A stretch of 64,000 nucleotides of DNA from JAGVSZ01 sp963747775 (GCA_963747775.1 CAVVGT010000016.1:1-64000); one strand, 5' to 3'. Numbered from the stretch's first letter, positions 21,617 to 31,399 are shown. Notes: a model not told the origin generated them from the sequence alone. Translations and numbers: made by a program.

Positions 21617-24474
21617 ATGCCCCTCGGTCGATCCAGTCCATCGGCGCCCAATCTGGAAGATCTGATCGTCGAGTCGCTGGCGATCGCTACGGACCTGGAG
21701 CGCGGGCAGGCCGATCAGCCGATGACGGCCGCGCTGGAATGGCTTCGCTCGAGCGATGACCGAACGTCGTTGCGGGCGTCAGTCGTGGCCTTGGATCACG
21801 AGCGCGCGAAGCGGCTCTCACGTGGCTTACGGGTTCCACAGGCGCGATGCTGGTGCTTAAGGATGGCGTCATTGCGACAGTAAATTGCAATGTGCCGGAG
21901 GGTGCGGGTCGAGGGAGCCGGGCGGAGTTGGTCGCACCGCGGCGGTCGAGGCGCGTTGATCGCGACTTCAGAACGTGGAACTGGCAGTGGCCACGACGCC
22001 GGAGGCCATCTTCGACAACGACCACTTGTTGGCGCAGCTTGGGCGGCATACCGACATTTTGGTGCTGGCCTGGTTGCGAGGCGTCGCGTTCGCTGACGCG
22101 GAGCAACTTCGACTGCTTGGCGCCTTGCTTGACGACTTTCCGGCGATTTGCACGGTGACAGTCGGCGACGCCGACGAGAATTCCGCGCCCGCTGCCCACG
22201 GCGGCGGGGAAGTCGACGGGCCAACGGGGTCGCCGGCCGAGACGTTTTTCGGCGTGAGAAATCATCGTGCGGTGGCTTGGGAAGGTGCACCTGTCGGGCA
22301 GCGGGGGCCACGACGTCGCCGCCGTGCTTCCCGCTCCTGAATCGAACCAGCGCCAGGGCGCTCAGGAGCTTCCGGCTGGCCGCGGTGCGGAGTCGGCGGT
22401 CGAGAGCTTGGGACGGAGGATCGGCGCCGGCGCCCAAGACCTGGACCGGGAGAGCGACGCGATCGCGAGGCGGTCGCAACGCACGGGAGCTCGACGCGGC
22501 AAGTCGAGCAAGGCTTTCGGCGACGATCGCTTCCAGGTGTCGCGCACGATCGCCGAGTTGGAAAACAAGCTGACTTCGGCCGCGCGCCGCCATGCAGCCA
22601 TTGGGTCGCTTGAGCCAGCTCATGCAGGAAATCGCCTCGGAGATCGAGCTGTCGAATTTGGAAGTCGAGTACGGCGCCAAGGTTGCCGTCTACAGCGTAA
22701 ACGCCGCCCATTTTGCGGGAATCAACCGCCGGCTCATTGAGAACCTGCGCACCCGGCTTGCTCGAGCAGATCAGCGGCGTCAACGCAGGCCTGCAGAAGC
22801 TGACGCGAGACGTTGAGCAACGGATTCGCACCATTGATCCCCGACGCGCCGACACTCGCTGGAGCGCTCGACGAAGAGCCGATCTGGTACGCGGTCAGGA
22901 ATCTAATTCAGATCGGCAAAGACGTCGATATTGAGATACCCCGGCACAGCATCATCGACTTGTTGACCGCCGGTCGGCAGAAGGTTTTCATTTTGATCAT
23001 GCTGACCGGCCTGGCGGGTCGCATGGGCTCTAGCAAAGAGGTGCTTCAGCCCTCTGAACTTGGCGGCATTTCGAGGCGCTGGGGCCGGGCTTTACACTCG
23101 CGGCGGTCACAGTATTCTTCGCCGCCATGTTCGACGCCATCGTGCGCTGGCGGAACGAATCGAAGGATCAGATGGCCAAGGAGCTGCAAAAGATCAAAGA
23201 CACCGTCTATGCCGAAGGGATGAAAGTCTTTGACCTGCGCACAAGACGAAGCTGGGGGTCGTGAAGGACTACCTGAAGGAGACGGCCAAGAGCCTCGACG
23301 AGCAAATCGCCGAAGCCGCCGACGACTTGTCGGCCCGCAATCAATTTGACGCCGACGAGCACAAAGAACGCGTAGATGCCGCCGCCAAGCTGGTTGAGGC
23401 GGAGAAAAAATTGCTGGAGGAGGAGCGGAAGCGGCTCGAAAACTGCGCGGGTCCGTGGTCGCGCTGGCGAGCTCGTCGGAAGAAAAGCTGCGCACGGCGC
23501 CGCTCGTGGGCGACGTTGGATCGCAGCGGAAGTCGCCAATCGACGGCAAAGTCGACGACCTTGCGTCTGTGAAGGCCAAGCTGGCCTCGGCGAAGCGCGT
23601 ACCGCCAGGGGACAAAGAGCGAGTCTCTAAAGCATCGACTGGATCGCGCGACCGGACAGGCAAAATGAGTTTTCGAGACAAGCTGGCGGCCAAGAAGGCC
23701 GGCCAGGGAGCGAAGGCCGGACGTCGGCAAGCAAAGCGGCGCGACGCCAAGCCGTCACTGGCCGAAAAGTTTGCCGCGCGAAAAAGCCGGCGGCAGGTGG
23801 AGAAAAAAGGCGTCGAAAAGCTTGACGATGCGAAGGCGGCGCGGCTAGCGCAGCGGGAAGCGAGGAAGGCGAAGCTTGCGGCGCGGAAGGCGGCCAAAAG
23901 CGAACGCCGCGCCAAAGTCACGATCAAGTCCGGCGGGGACAAACCGTCGTTGGCTGAAAAGCTGAAGGCGCGGCGGTCGGGTCAAGCCGTGCCCGAAAAG
24001 AAAATGAAAGACCGTGGCGACGCGGAACCCACGCTTGCCGCCAAACTAGCGGTGCGCAAGGCGGTGCGCAGCAGTGACGCCGACGCGAAGGCTGCCGCGG
24101 CAGGACCCGCCCCGACTTCGCTGGCGGCAACAGCTCGCGGGGCAAAAGGCGGCCAGAAGCGAGAAAGGCGAGCCGCTCGCGAAAAAGACTGACGGCGGCA
24201 AGCCCGCCCTCGCCGAAATGCGTTCGGATCGCAAGTCGATCCAATCGGCGGCCGCGGTTGGCGAGGCCAAACCCGCCGCCGGCAAGTTGACGCGGCCGAA
24301 AAATTGGCCGCGCGAAAAGCGGCGCCAGCTTCGGCGCCGTGCACAGGAAGGCGGCGATGCAGGCGCGCGAAAGACGTCGCTGGCGGAAAAACTACGGCGC
24401 CAAGCAGGCCGCCGTGACTATTGTCAAACCGAAGGCGACCGAAGCCCAGGCTTCAGCGCTGAAACGCCATCGTA
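21617..24474 (+). CDS. Membrane-anchored, degenerate GTPase-like protein with basic repeat tail (frameshifted)
   Basis: Merging at least eight frames gives ~950 residues. The N-terminal segment (LEDLIVESLAIATDLERG, DILVLAWLRGVAFADAEQLR, DDFPAICTVTVGDADEN) follows the spacing of a dynamin-superfamily G domain. However, no P-loop GxxxxGKS is present, and the DTPG position reads ATTPE. Coiled coil follows (AIGRLSQLMQ..., SNLEVEYGAKVAVYS), then two hydrophobic stretches (KVFILIMLTGLAG, FTLAAVTVFFAAMFDAIVRW), a second coiled coil (DYLKETAKSLDEQIAEAADD) and a Lys/Arg/Ala tail. The tail (23570-24400) has about eight imperfect copies of SLAEKLAARKA. First gene of the rightward operon. Whether it binds nucleotide is doubtful; the GTPase relation is tentative. 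Confidence 0.5.
23660..24405 (+). repeat. Basic peptide repeats, consensus K-P-S-L-A-E-K-L-A-A-R-K
   Basis: The tail of the preceding protein contains MSFRDKLAAKKAG, KPSLAEKFAARKS, KPSLAEKLKARRSG, EPTLAAKLAVRKA, and (in shifted frames) KPALAEMRSDRKS, DAAEKLAARKA and KTSLAEKLRRQAG. The spacing varies from about 25 to 60 residues. Such Lys/Ala-rich amphipathic repeats recall histone H1-like or membrane-binding tails; nucleic-acid or anionic-lipid binding is an inference. Confidence 0.65.
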
Positions 24475-24568
24475 GTTGCCAGTAGAGAAGACAGTTTTCG
24501 CCAAGACAAAGACCGGCTGTAATTAACGCCGCACTTTAGGCAATTCGATCCAGCCAGTTGTGCTAACG

Positions 24569-26144
24569 ATGTCACCGCCAAACCATACTGAAATCGGCAT
24601 TTCGTTAGGCGTCACGGCGGCGCATGCCTCATATGTCAACAATTGGGGCACGCTGACGCTGTGCGGCGATCGCCATGATCGGGACTCGCTGGCGACGCCG
24701 CCGCTGGTGCGCTGATTGCCGACGGCAATTGCTGCGGGCACGGCGGTACTGCCGTTCTGGCGATTACTCGAAAGGCAGCCGAGCGCACGGACATTCAACG
24801 TGAGGCTTTTCGATCTTCAGGAAAACGTCACGCAGTTCAGCGATGCGTCGGGGCGAACTTCGGGACGGCCTCGCATTCGTGGCTTTGCTGTTGGCCAAGC
24901 TTCGCGACGACGCCGAGGCGGCGTTGCGGCGAGTCGTTGATCATGCTGTGATTGCGGTCCCCTCGACCCTGGGCGACGACGGGCGTCGAGCGAGTCGTCA
25001 GCGCCGCAAGGCTTGCGGGATTCAGCGGCGTCCGGATGGTGGAAAGTTCGATAGCGGCCGTCGCTCACGCGAGCGCGCGTCGAGAGTTGGGGCGTACAGT
25101 GCTGGCGCTAAGCGCTGTCGCCGGCCGGGCGGAAGCTTCCGTCGCACGTCGCACGGTAGGCGGCGAGTGGCGACTCGATGGCGCCGAAGACAGCACCGAT
25201 GCTTCGATTGACCAAATGTTGGAAACAATTGCCGGTCAACTGACTCGAACCGCGACCTGGCGGCAGTGCTTGCGGCAGCCAGCCGAAGAACGACTTCCAT
25301 CGCGCATAAAGAAGATTGTGTTGGAATTGCTGCCGCGGTGCACCGACGCGTATGATCGACCGCTGGTAGCGACAACGGCGTATCTGGGCGTGCGCCACGA
25401 CGACGTTTGCCTAACCCGCAGGGGTTTGGAGGATTGCGGCAAGCCGCTGGTCGATTGCTTCGTCAACGTCGCGGAGAAATGCTTGTCAGCGACGCATACG
25501 GGGTGGTCCGATATTGATAACGTTGTGCTTGTGGGACCGCTGGCGTCGGTGATCGGCGTGAAAGAGCTGCTCGTGTCGTGGGGCGACGTCGATGAGTCGG
25601 CGATCGTCGTCTGCCAGTCGGAAGCGGTGGCGTTCGGGGCGGTCGAATCGCCCGGCAAGCTGAGCGGCGGCGAAGGCGGCTTGCCTTCAGTCGGGATCGT
25701 ATTTCGCGAGGCGTCCTCCGGTCGCATCGTGGCGGAGGAGGTGTTGCGCGGACATGATCGGTCACGGCATCGGCAACCCGAGAGCTGCATTTGTGCGACG
25801 CGGAACAGGATCGGATTGAGTTGAAATTCATTGCTTGGGATCGAGACATGACTGACGCCAGGCAGGACTTCGGCGAACTGGCGATCGACGGCCATGAAGG
25901 CTCGCGATTGGCGGGACCGCTGCGGCTGACGATGGACATCGACGCCGAAGGTAACCTCGCCGTGGCGGCTGAAAGCCCTGAGAACGGCGCCCGTTGGGAA
26001 AAGTCGTTTCAGACGCTCAGCGACGCACTGCGCGCAGAGCCGGCCCAAGTCGACGTGCGCATTTGGCGACCTGGTCATTGTCAGTTCATCACGCGAGCGA
26101 CTACCGCTGGCGAGTCAACAACTGTCACTTACAGCGAACGCATC
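24569..26144 (+). CDS. Degenerate Hsp70-like (actin-fold) protein (frameshifted)
   Basis: The N-terminus reads TEIGISLGVTAAHASYVNNW, matching the Hsp70 phosphate-1 loop IGIDLGTTxS but with Asp replaced by Ser. Then LAKLRDDAEAALRRVVDHAV and IAVPSTLGDD align with the DAVITVPAYF region, VVESSIAAVAHA with the NEPTAAALAYG position, and IDNVVLVGPLASVIGVKELL ... SEAVAFGAV with the adenosine loop and DEAVALGAA. A beta-type segment follows (LAGPLRLTMDIDAEGNLAVA), the substrate-binding-domain pattern. Several catalytic residues are altered, so ATPase activity is doubtful. No GrpE or DnaJ is adjacent. No stop separates its last frame from the next gene's ATG (26145), so a fusion is possible. Indels at ~24710, 24960 and 25820. 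Confidence 0.65.
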
Positions 26145-27036
26145 ATGGCCGAATCGATCCAAGAATTAGTCGAACAAAATGGCAAAAAGGCCGAGGAGCT
26201 CTACGCACCTCTTGGAGCCGGCGAAGGAGCGGGTCGAGCAACTCAAGGCGCTGATGACCAGAGCGCCGTGCATCTGGACGTCGTGGACGAGACGAGCGAA
26301 AGCTTGAAAGGCTTTCTTGCTGGCCTAAGCACTCTCGCCGAGAAGATCGCGAGTACGCGCGACCAAACGACGTCGACCATCGAGTCGCTCGACGAGGTGG
26401 CGTCATCGACCGCCGAAAGCCTGTCCTCGTCGTTTGCCGAGATCAAATCGCACATTGAGGAGGCGGCCTCAAGTAGCGACATCGAGCAAGGAGTCAACGG
26501 AGGAGCGGCACGGGGCGATCGCTGGATTTCTGAAAGAGATCGGCTCGGCGGCGGACTCGCTCACCGATGCTGTGAAGGCGACGCGGACGGGCTCGAATGA
26601 GCTAGCCGCGGCCTTGACCGAGGCCGTGGGCGCGGCGAGCGAAGCGGTTGAACAATTCGACGCTGCGATGACCGAAAGCCTGGACGCCTTGAAAGAGGCG
26701 TGCAGCGGCGGCGTCGAGGGACTGGTGAATGGGGTCAACGGCTGGGTCGAGTCGACTGTCGAGAGTCTGGGAGAAGCGTCGACGGCGGTCGAAGGCGCCG
26801 TGACTCAGTCCCTGGAGGCGCTCCAGACGGCGCTGGTCGAGGACTCGATGGAGCAGGCTTGGATCGGTGGCCGATGACGTGTTGTCGGGCTTTGGGGACG
26901 CCATGGAGGTAATTACCGACCTGGGCGATCAGCTCGACGGCAGCGTGGGAGCGTCATCGAAAAGCTCGACCAGGTCGTCGAGCTGATCGAGACGGTCAAG
27001 CCGGTACTCGAGCTTATCGAAGACGCTTTAGGTTAA
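26145..27036 (+). CDS. Amphipathic coiled-coil protein A (frameshifted)
   Basis: ATG 26145 begins MAESIQELVEQNGKKAEEL. Two compensating indels then hide THLLEPAKERVEQLKALMT, a phasin-like helix start. The rest is long amphipathic helix rich in Glu, Ala, Ser and Thr (LAGLSTLAEKIASTRDQTTS, SSSFAEIKSHIEEAASSS, ALTEAVGAASEAVEQFDAAM), ending VIEKLDQVVELIETVKPVLE and TAA at 27034. About 295 residues, no signal peptide or helix long enough to span a membrane. The composition resembles phasins, apolipoprotein-like and chemoreceptor-type helices. First of four similar tandem genes; the next start is 5 nt after its stop. Confidence 0.65.
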
Positions 27037-27040
27037 GCAA

Positions 27041-28075
27041 GTGAACGAAGTTTTGACCACGATGAGCAAGAAGCTCCATGGAAACGGCTGAAGGCATCGA
27101 CTCCGCCGCCGACCAGTTACGCACGACGCTGACGTCGCTGGAGGAAGGCATCGATATCGCTCGAGCGAGGCGAGCGAGCAGTTGGACGAGCTGCTGACGG
27201 CACTGTCGCTGGGCGTGGAGCAACTGGGCGAAACGCTGGGCGACCTCAAAGAATCGCGCAGGAAATGGCCGATCGTTTGGATGGAGTCGAGGACGAACTG
27301 ACCGACGCCCTCGACGAACTGCCCACATCGGTCGATTCGGCAAGAGGGACGGTGGAATCGGCCAGCGCCGTGGCGCAGTCGTCGCTGGAGGAAGTTGGGC
27401 GGCTGGCGAGCGAAGGGCTGGACGCGCTGCGCACCGCCGACGCCGATTTGTCGACCAAGGCGAGCGAAGGGCAGGAACAGCTCGAGGCGATCAAGAGCGA
27501 GGTTGAGGCAGCCGAAGAGCGGAGTCGACCAGCTGTTCACGGAGGTCAAGTCGTCGATTGAATCGCTGCAAGAGGCGTTTGGAGCGTCGCATGACCAAGC
27601 ATCGGATAGTGTGAACGAGACCGCGGGGGCGATTCGCGAGACGATTGCCGGCGAGCTGCAGGAACGCGTGGACGCCTTGATGTCGACCATCCAGGACAGC
27701 CTGGCCGCTCGCCTCGGCCGAAACCATCAGCCAAGGCAAGGAAGCCTTTCCGAATCGCTCTCCGAAGCATTCGACGAGTCCTCGCAGGACCTGGCCGCCG
27801 AGATGAGCGAGCGGCTCGAACAGATGCTGAGCGACCTGGCTGAGTACGCTCAGCAGAAGGTCGCGGAGGAAGTGTCGGACGCGGTCAACGAGCTGATCGA
27901 AGAAGTCGTGGAAGCGTTCGTTGCTGAGATTGCGATGAACATCATTATGTCCGAGGCGGGCATCACGCTGACAACCGCGATGTCGGAGGCGCTGCCAGGC
28001 GCTGTATCGCCGCGAAGAAGGCGTTGGAAATCATCAACAAATTCATCAACCGACGGTTGCCGCGGTCATGGATAA
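27041..28075 (+). CDS. Amphipathic coiled-coil protein B (frameshifted)
   Basis: GTG 27041 (or ATG 27062) opens a ~340-residue acidic helical protein. Typical pieces are ALSLGVEQLGETLGDLKES, MADRLDGVEDELTDALDELP, SSIESLQEAFGASHDQASDS and MSERLEQMLSDLAEYAQQKV. The C-terminal segment is more hydrophobic (EAFVAEIAMNIIMSEAGITL) and may insert into or lie on a membrane. Its end is uncertain, at or near the TAA at 28073, which overlaps the next start by 8 nt. Same design as A, C and D. Indels at ~27080, 27150, 27260, 27530, 27710 and 28000. Confidence 0.65.
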
Positions 28076-28999
28076 TAGTGAAAAAATCAAACGCCGGGTC
28101 CGCTCGCTCAGGAGATTCCGGAGCGGCTGGCTGGCGCCATCGAGCGAGTCGGGGCGGTGCAGGACCTGACGGACAAGTGCTTACAGCGGGCCCAGCAGCT
28201 TCAGGAGCTGATCTCCAGCCGCGTCGCCGCGATTTTCGACGAGATCAAGGAATTCCAGAGTGCGGTGCAAGAGCGGGGCGAGGACATCACCGCGGCGTCC
28301 ACGCAACTTGGAGCCGACCTCGAGGAGGCGCCCACGAGCGTGCGCGACAAGCAAGGCGACTTGCAGGGGCGCGTATGACGAGGTGAAGGGGAAGCTCGAC
28401 GAATACGCCGCCAAACTCCAGGCTGTCGTCGACGAGCTGCAGTCCAAGGGCGAAGAGAACAAGAGCGCGCTGGGAGCGCTGACGGAGACGGTAAACTAGC
28501 GCACCGAGGAGCTGAAGACGAGCGTCGATTCGGCGGTGGAACAAGCCGACGCCTTCAAGGACGCCGTCGAGAAAAGCGTCCCAAAGACTGCGCGACCAGG
28601 TGAGTCAGGCCGTCGAGGCGCGGCTCGACGGGCACGAAGAGACGCTGAACGGGGCGGGCGAGGAGTTGGACGGCCTACTGGCCGAAATCGGCGAGAACTT
28701 TGAATCGAGCATTCAGGAGGTTTCGTCGTCCGTGCTGACGGACGGCGTTAACGGACTAGTCGACAAGATGGAGGAAACCATCACTGAAACGCTGAAGTCG
28801 AACATCGATGAGCTGGTGGAGCGATTGATGGACGAATTCAAGGAGATGGCAAAGAAGGTCACCGAGTCCGACGAAGAAACCAAGGAGCTTCGCGAGGCGC
28901 TCTTATCCGCTGATCCATGAGCTCATGGAAAAATTCGAGCCCATGGAAGCGTTGTCGGACGCCGTCAAGGAAGTGGCGGATAAGGTGGCCGTTTTTTGA
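28068..28999 (+). CDS. Amphipathic coiled-coil protein C (frameshifted, internal TAG)
   Basis: It starts MDNSEKIKRRVRSL and, after an indel, reads QEIPERLAGAIERVGAVQDL. Long heptad helices follow (QQLQELISSRVAAIFDEIKE, VKGKLDEYAAKLQAVVDELQ, VEARLDGHEETLNGAGEELD, KMEETITETLKSNIDELVER), ending SDAVKEVADKVAVF. An in-frame TAG at 28497-28499 follows ALGALTETVN, and homologous-looking helix continues directly after it. This is either a base error or a real nonsense change. About 310 residues if read through. Third of the tandem set; no enzymatic motif. Confidence 0.6.
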
Positions 29000-29033
29000 G
29001 CACGGTCCTGGGTCGCTGCTGAGGAGCAACACG

Positions 29034-29937
29034 ATGGCTGAATTCGGTGAAGTGGCCGTGGCGGCGTACGACGAGCTGGAGCAGCTCGGCAAAGCCGTGG
29101 ACGAGCTGACCGGGGCGGTTGACGAGTACCAAGCGCGGGCCGAGTCGTCGTTGAACGACTTGGAATCCATAGGCCAGGAGTTCGAAAAGCTCTGCGACCA
29201 ATTGTCGCAAAACCTAGCGGAGACGAAGCAGAGTCTGAGCGACTCGCGCCGGGCGAAGTCAAAGGCCGACTGGAAGCGATCCCCGAGCAGGTGAACGAGG
29301 CGCGCGACGATGCGCTCGAAAAATTCGACGACGCCAAGGAAATGCTGTCGCAGTTCGACGAATGCCTGAACAGCGGTCAGGAGGAACTCGCGGGACAGGT
29401 CGACGAGATGGGCGAAAAGCTAGCCGCGGTCAAGGAATCGGCCGACAAGACGGCCGAAGAATTGGGGGCTTCGATCACCGATGCGGTGAGCCGCCTGGAA
29501 GAAACCGCGAGCAAGTTCGGCGAGCAAATCGGCTCGCTGGGTGAAAAGGCCGACGCGTTTGCCGAATACCTGCAGAGCGAAGGCCTGCCGCAGATTGAGG
29601 AAGCGATCGAGCAGGCTGTGACCCAGCTTAACGACGAGGCCGAGTCGCTGCGAGATGCGGTGGAAACCTGCCAGGAGTCTTTAAGTGACGAATCCACCGA
29701 GGCGATGGACTGGTGCTTGACCAGCAACATGGCGACGTGCTCAGTTCGCTCACGGACTCCATTGATGAAGTGAAGGACACGAGCGAAAAGGTCGCCGATG
29801 CCGTGAATACCGCGGGCGAGGTGATGGCTGACGGCAAGGAGGCGATGACCTCGGTGGTGAAGACGAGCACGATTGGGGTCACCACCGTGATGGGGATCAT
29901 CACGGAGCTCAAGGAAATGTTCGAGAAGGTTGTTTGA
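29034..29937 (+). CDS. Amphipathic coiled-coil protein D (frameshifted)
   Basis: A GAGGAG site at 29021 precedes ATG 29034 (MAEFGEVAVAAYDELEQLGK). The ~300 residues are an almost continuous acidic amphipathic helix (EKFDDAKEMLSQFDECLNSG, DEMGEKLAAVKESADKTAEE, RLEETASKFGEQIGSLGEKA). The end is a Thr/Val-rich segment (TSVVKTSTIGVTTVMGIITE) followed by LKEMFEKVV. Like B, the C-terminus is the most hydrophobic part and could associate with a membrane. Indels at ~29260 and 29710. Last of the four tandem paralogue-like genes; the channel gene follows after 102 nt. Confidence 0.65.
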
Positions 29938-30039
29938 CAAGGCCTCCAGCCGTTTTTTTTCTTCGTCCGGCGATCTGACGGCGCAAGTTGATTGCCCTAC
30001 GATCGGCAGCCGTTCAAGCGATGCCCAGCCTAATCGTAA

Positions 30040-31088
30040 ATGACACGCGAGCAATCACTCACGCTTTCTTGTCTCGCGGTTTTCGTATTGGCGGGCACGG
30101 GCCAGAGTTGCCCTGCGCAGAGCCCCAAGGAGCTCGTGGTGTGCGTGAGTGATATCCCTCCGTGCGCGTTTACCAAGGGCAAGAAGGTCAAGGGATTTGA
30201 GGTCGATTTGTGGGAGAACTGCAGAACCGTCTGGGGCTGCCGTTCCGGTACGAAATCGTCGGATCGGCCGACGAAAAAATCCAAGCCCTGGTGGCTAAGA
30301 AGGCGGATGTGGCGATTGCCGGCATCAGCGTGACGCACGAGCGGGAGGACATCGTCGACTTTTCGATTCCCACGCTCAATTCCGGCCTGCGGATCATGGT
30401 CCTCAAAGATGCCAGCCTGCTGCCGAAGATGAGCGACAACTCCGCGCCATTGTGCGTACGCTGATCATGTTCTTGCTCGTCGGCGCTCACGTCTTGTGGT
30501 GGGCCGAGCGGGGCGGCGGCGCCATCAGCAAGGCGTATTTCCCGGGTATCTTCGAGGCGTTCTGGTGCGTGTTCGCCACGATGACGACGGTAGGTTACGG
30601 CGACATCGCGCCGAAACGCTGGCTGGGACGCATCATGGCGGTGTGCATCATGTTCAGCGGCATCACCTTGTTCGGCATTTTCGCCGCCGCGTTGACCGCC
30701 GACCTCGTGACCGAGAAACGGCTGTCGGCGATATCGTCAGTGGAAGACTTGCGCGGGATGGACATAGGCGTGAAGCGAAACACCACGAGCAGCCGGTTTC
30801 TCAAAAAGCAGGGGCTATTGTGTAAAGAGGCGGAGTCGTTCGAGAAGGCCTGCCAGTTGCTGGCCGAGGGCACAGTCGCGCGTGGTATACGACGAACCCG
30901 CGATCCTCTATCAGGTCAAAAAGAATCCCGAGTTCATCGCGGTGGGCGCCCGTTTCACTCGGAGTACTACGCATTCGGATTTCCTGAAGACTCCAGCCTG
31001 ATTGAAAGCGTGGACCGGGCGATACCTCGAGGCTGAGGAAGACGGCTACTTCGCGGAAACGCGCTTGAAGTGGTTCGGGAACGAATGA
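30040..31088 (+). CDS. GluR0-like ligand-gated potassium channel (frameshifted)
   Basis: A signal peptide (LSCLAVFVLAGTGQSCPAQS) leads into a periplasmic binding lobe (ELVVCVSDIPPCAF, KVKGFEVDLW, KKADVAIAGISVTHEREDIV). A transmembrane helix (LIMFLLVGAHVLWWAERG), a pore loop with the K+ selectivity filter TMTTVGYGD, and a second helix (IMAVCIMFSGITLFGIFAAA) come next. The second binding lobe ends the protein (DLRGMDIGVKRNTTSSRFLK, AVGARFHSEYYAFGFPEDSS). This S1-M1-P-M2-S2 order is that of bacterial ionotropic glutamate receptors such as GluR0, at about 350 residues. Indels at ~30215, 30455, 30885 and 31020. The ligand, probably an amino acid, is inferred from the family. Confidence 0.9.
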
Positions 31089-31162
31089 CGCGTTATTGAC
31101 GTCACGGTCCTCAGGGGGCTTCGTCGGTGCGTCCTGGATAGGCCAACCTGGCGACTCTTGGC

Positions 31163-31250
31163 AATTGCGGACCAAATCAAAACCGGTAATTACCGGTTTG
31201 ATGGAGCCGCACAACGCCCATTACCGCAATTCCCCGCGATTACTTCGCGG
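31163..31250. repeat. Nested inverted repeats near the right island end
   Basis: AATTGCGG (31163) pairs with CCGCAATT (31224-31231) around a central palindrome AACCGGTAATTACCGGTT (31181-31198) that is extended by ATCAA/TTGAT. A further hairpin CCGCGA-TTACT-TCGCGG lies at 31234-31250. No T-tract follows, so these are not obvious terminators. Location between the channel gene and the att-like repeat suggests recombination or regulatory sites. Confidence 0.5.
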
Positions 31251-31340
31251 CGTTTGCTGCAGTTTGCAAACTGATCAGCACCTTCTTAGATACCTATAAT
31301 CGCAGCGGAAAACGCGGAATAACAACCAGCGGAAGCCAAA

Positions 31341-31384
31341 TCTTCGGAATCAGGGGTTGCAGGTTCGAGTCCTGCCGGGCGCGC
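31341..31384 (+). repeat. Putative attR: duplicate of tRNA-Arg 3' half (44 nt)
   Basis: It matches 16326-16369 in the same orientation with one C/T mismatch at 31350. Sequence upstream does not form the tRNA 5' half, so this is not a second tRNA gene. With the intact tRNA it brackets 15 kb. Confidence 0.7.
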
Positions 31385-31399
31385 CTACTTGCAAGTCCA

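Noticed and set aside
31341..31384. Second tRNA-Arg gene
   Set aside because: Only the anticodon-loop to acceptor 3' half is present; upstream bases cannot form the acceptor, D arm or anticodon 5' stem.
31350..31399. C-terminus ending GRTRTCNP on the minus strand
   Set aside because: This is the familiar false translation of a tRNA 3' end; a one-base correction at ~31500 stops the DUF2294 gene at 31400.
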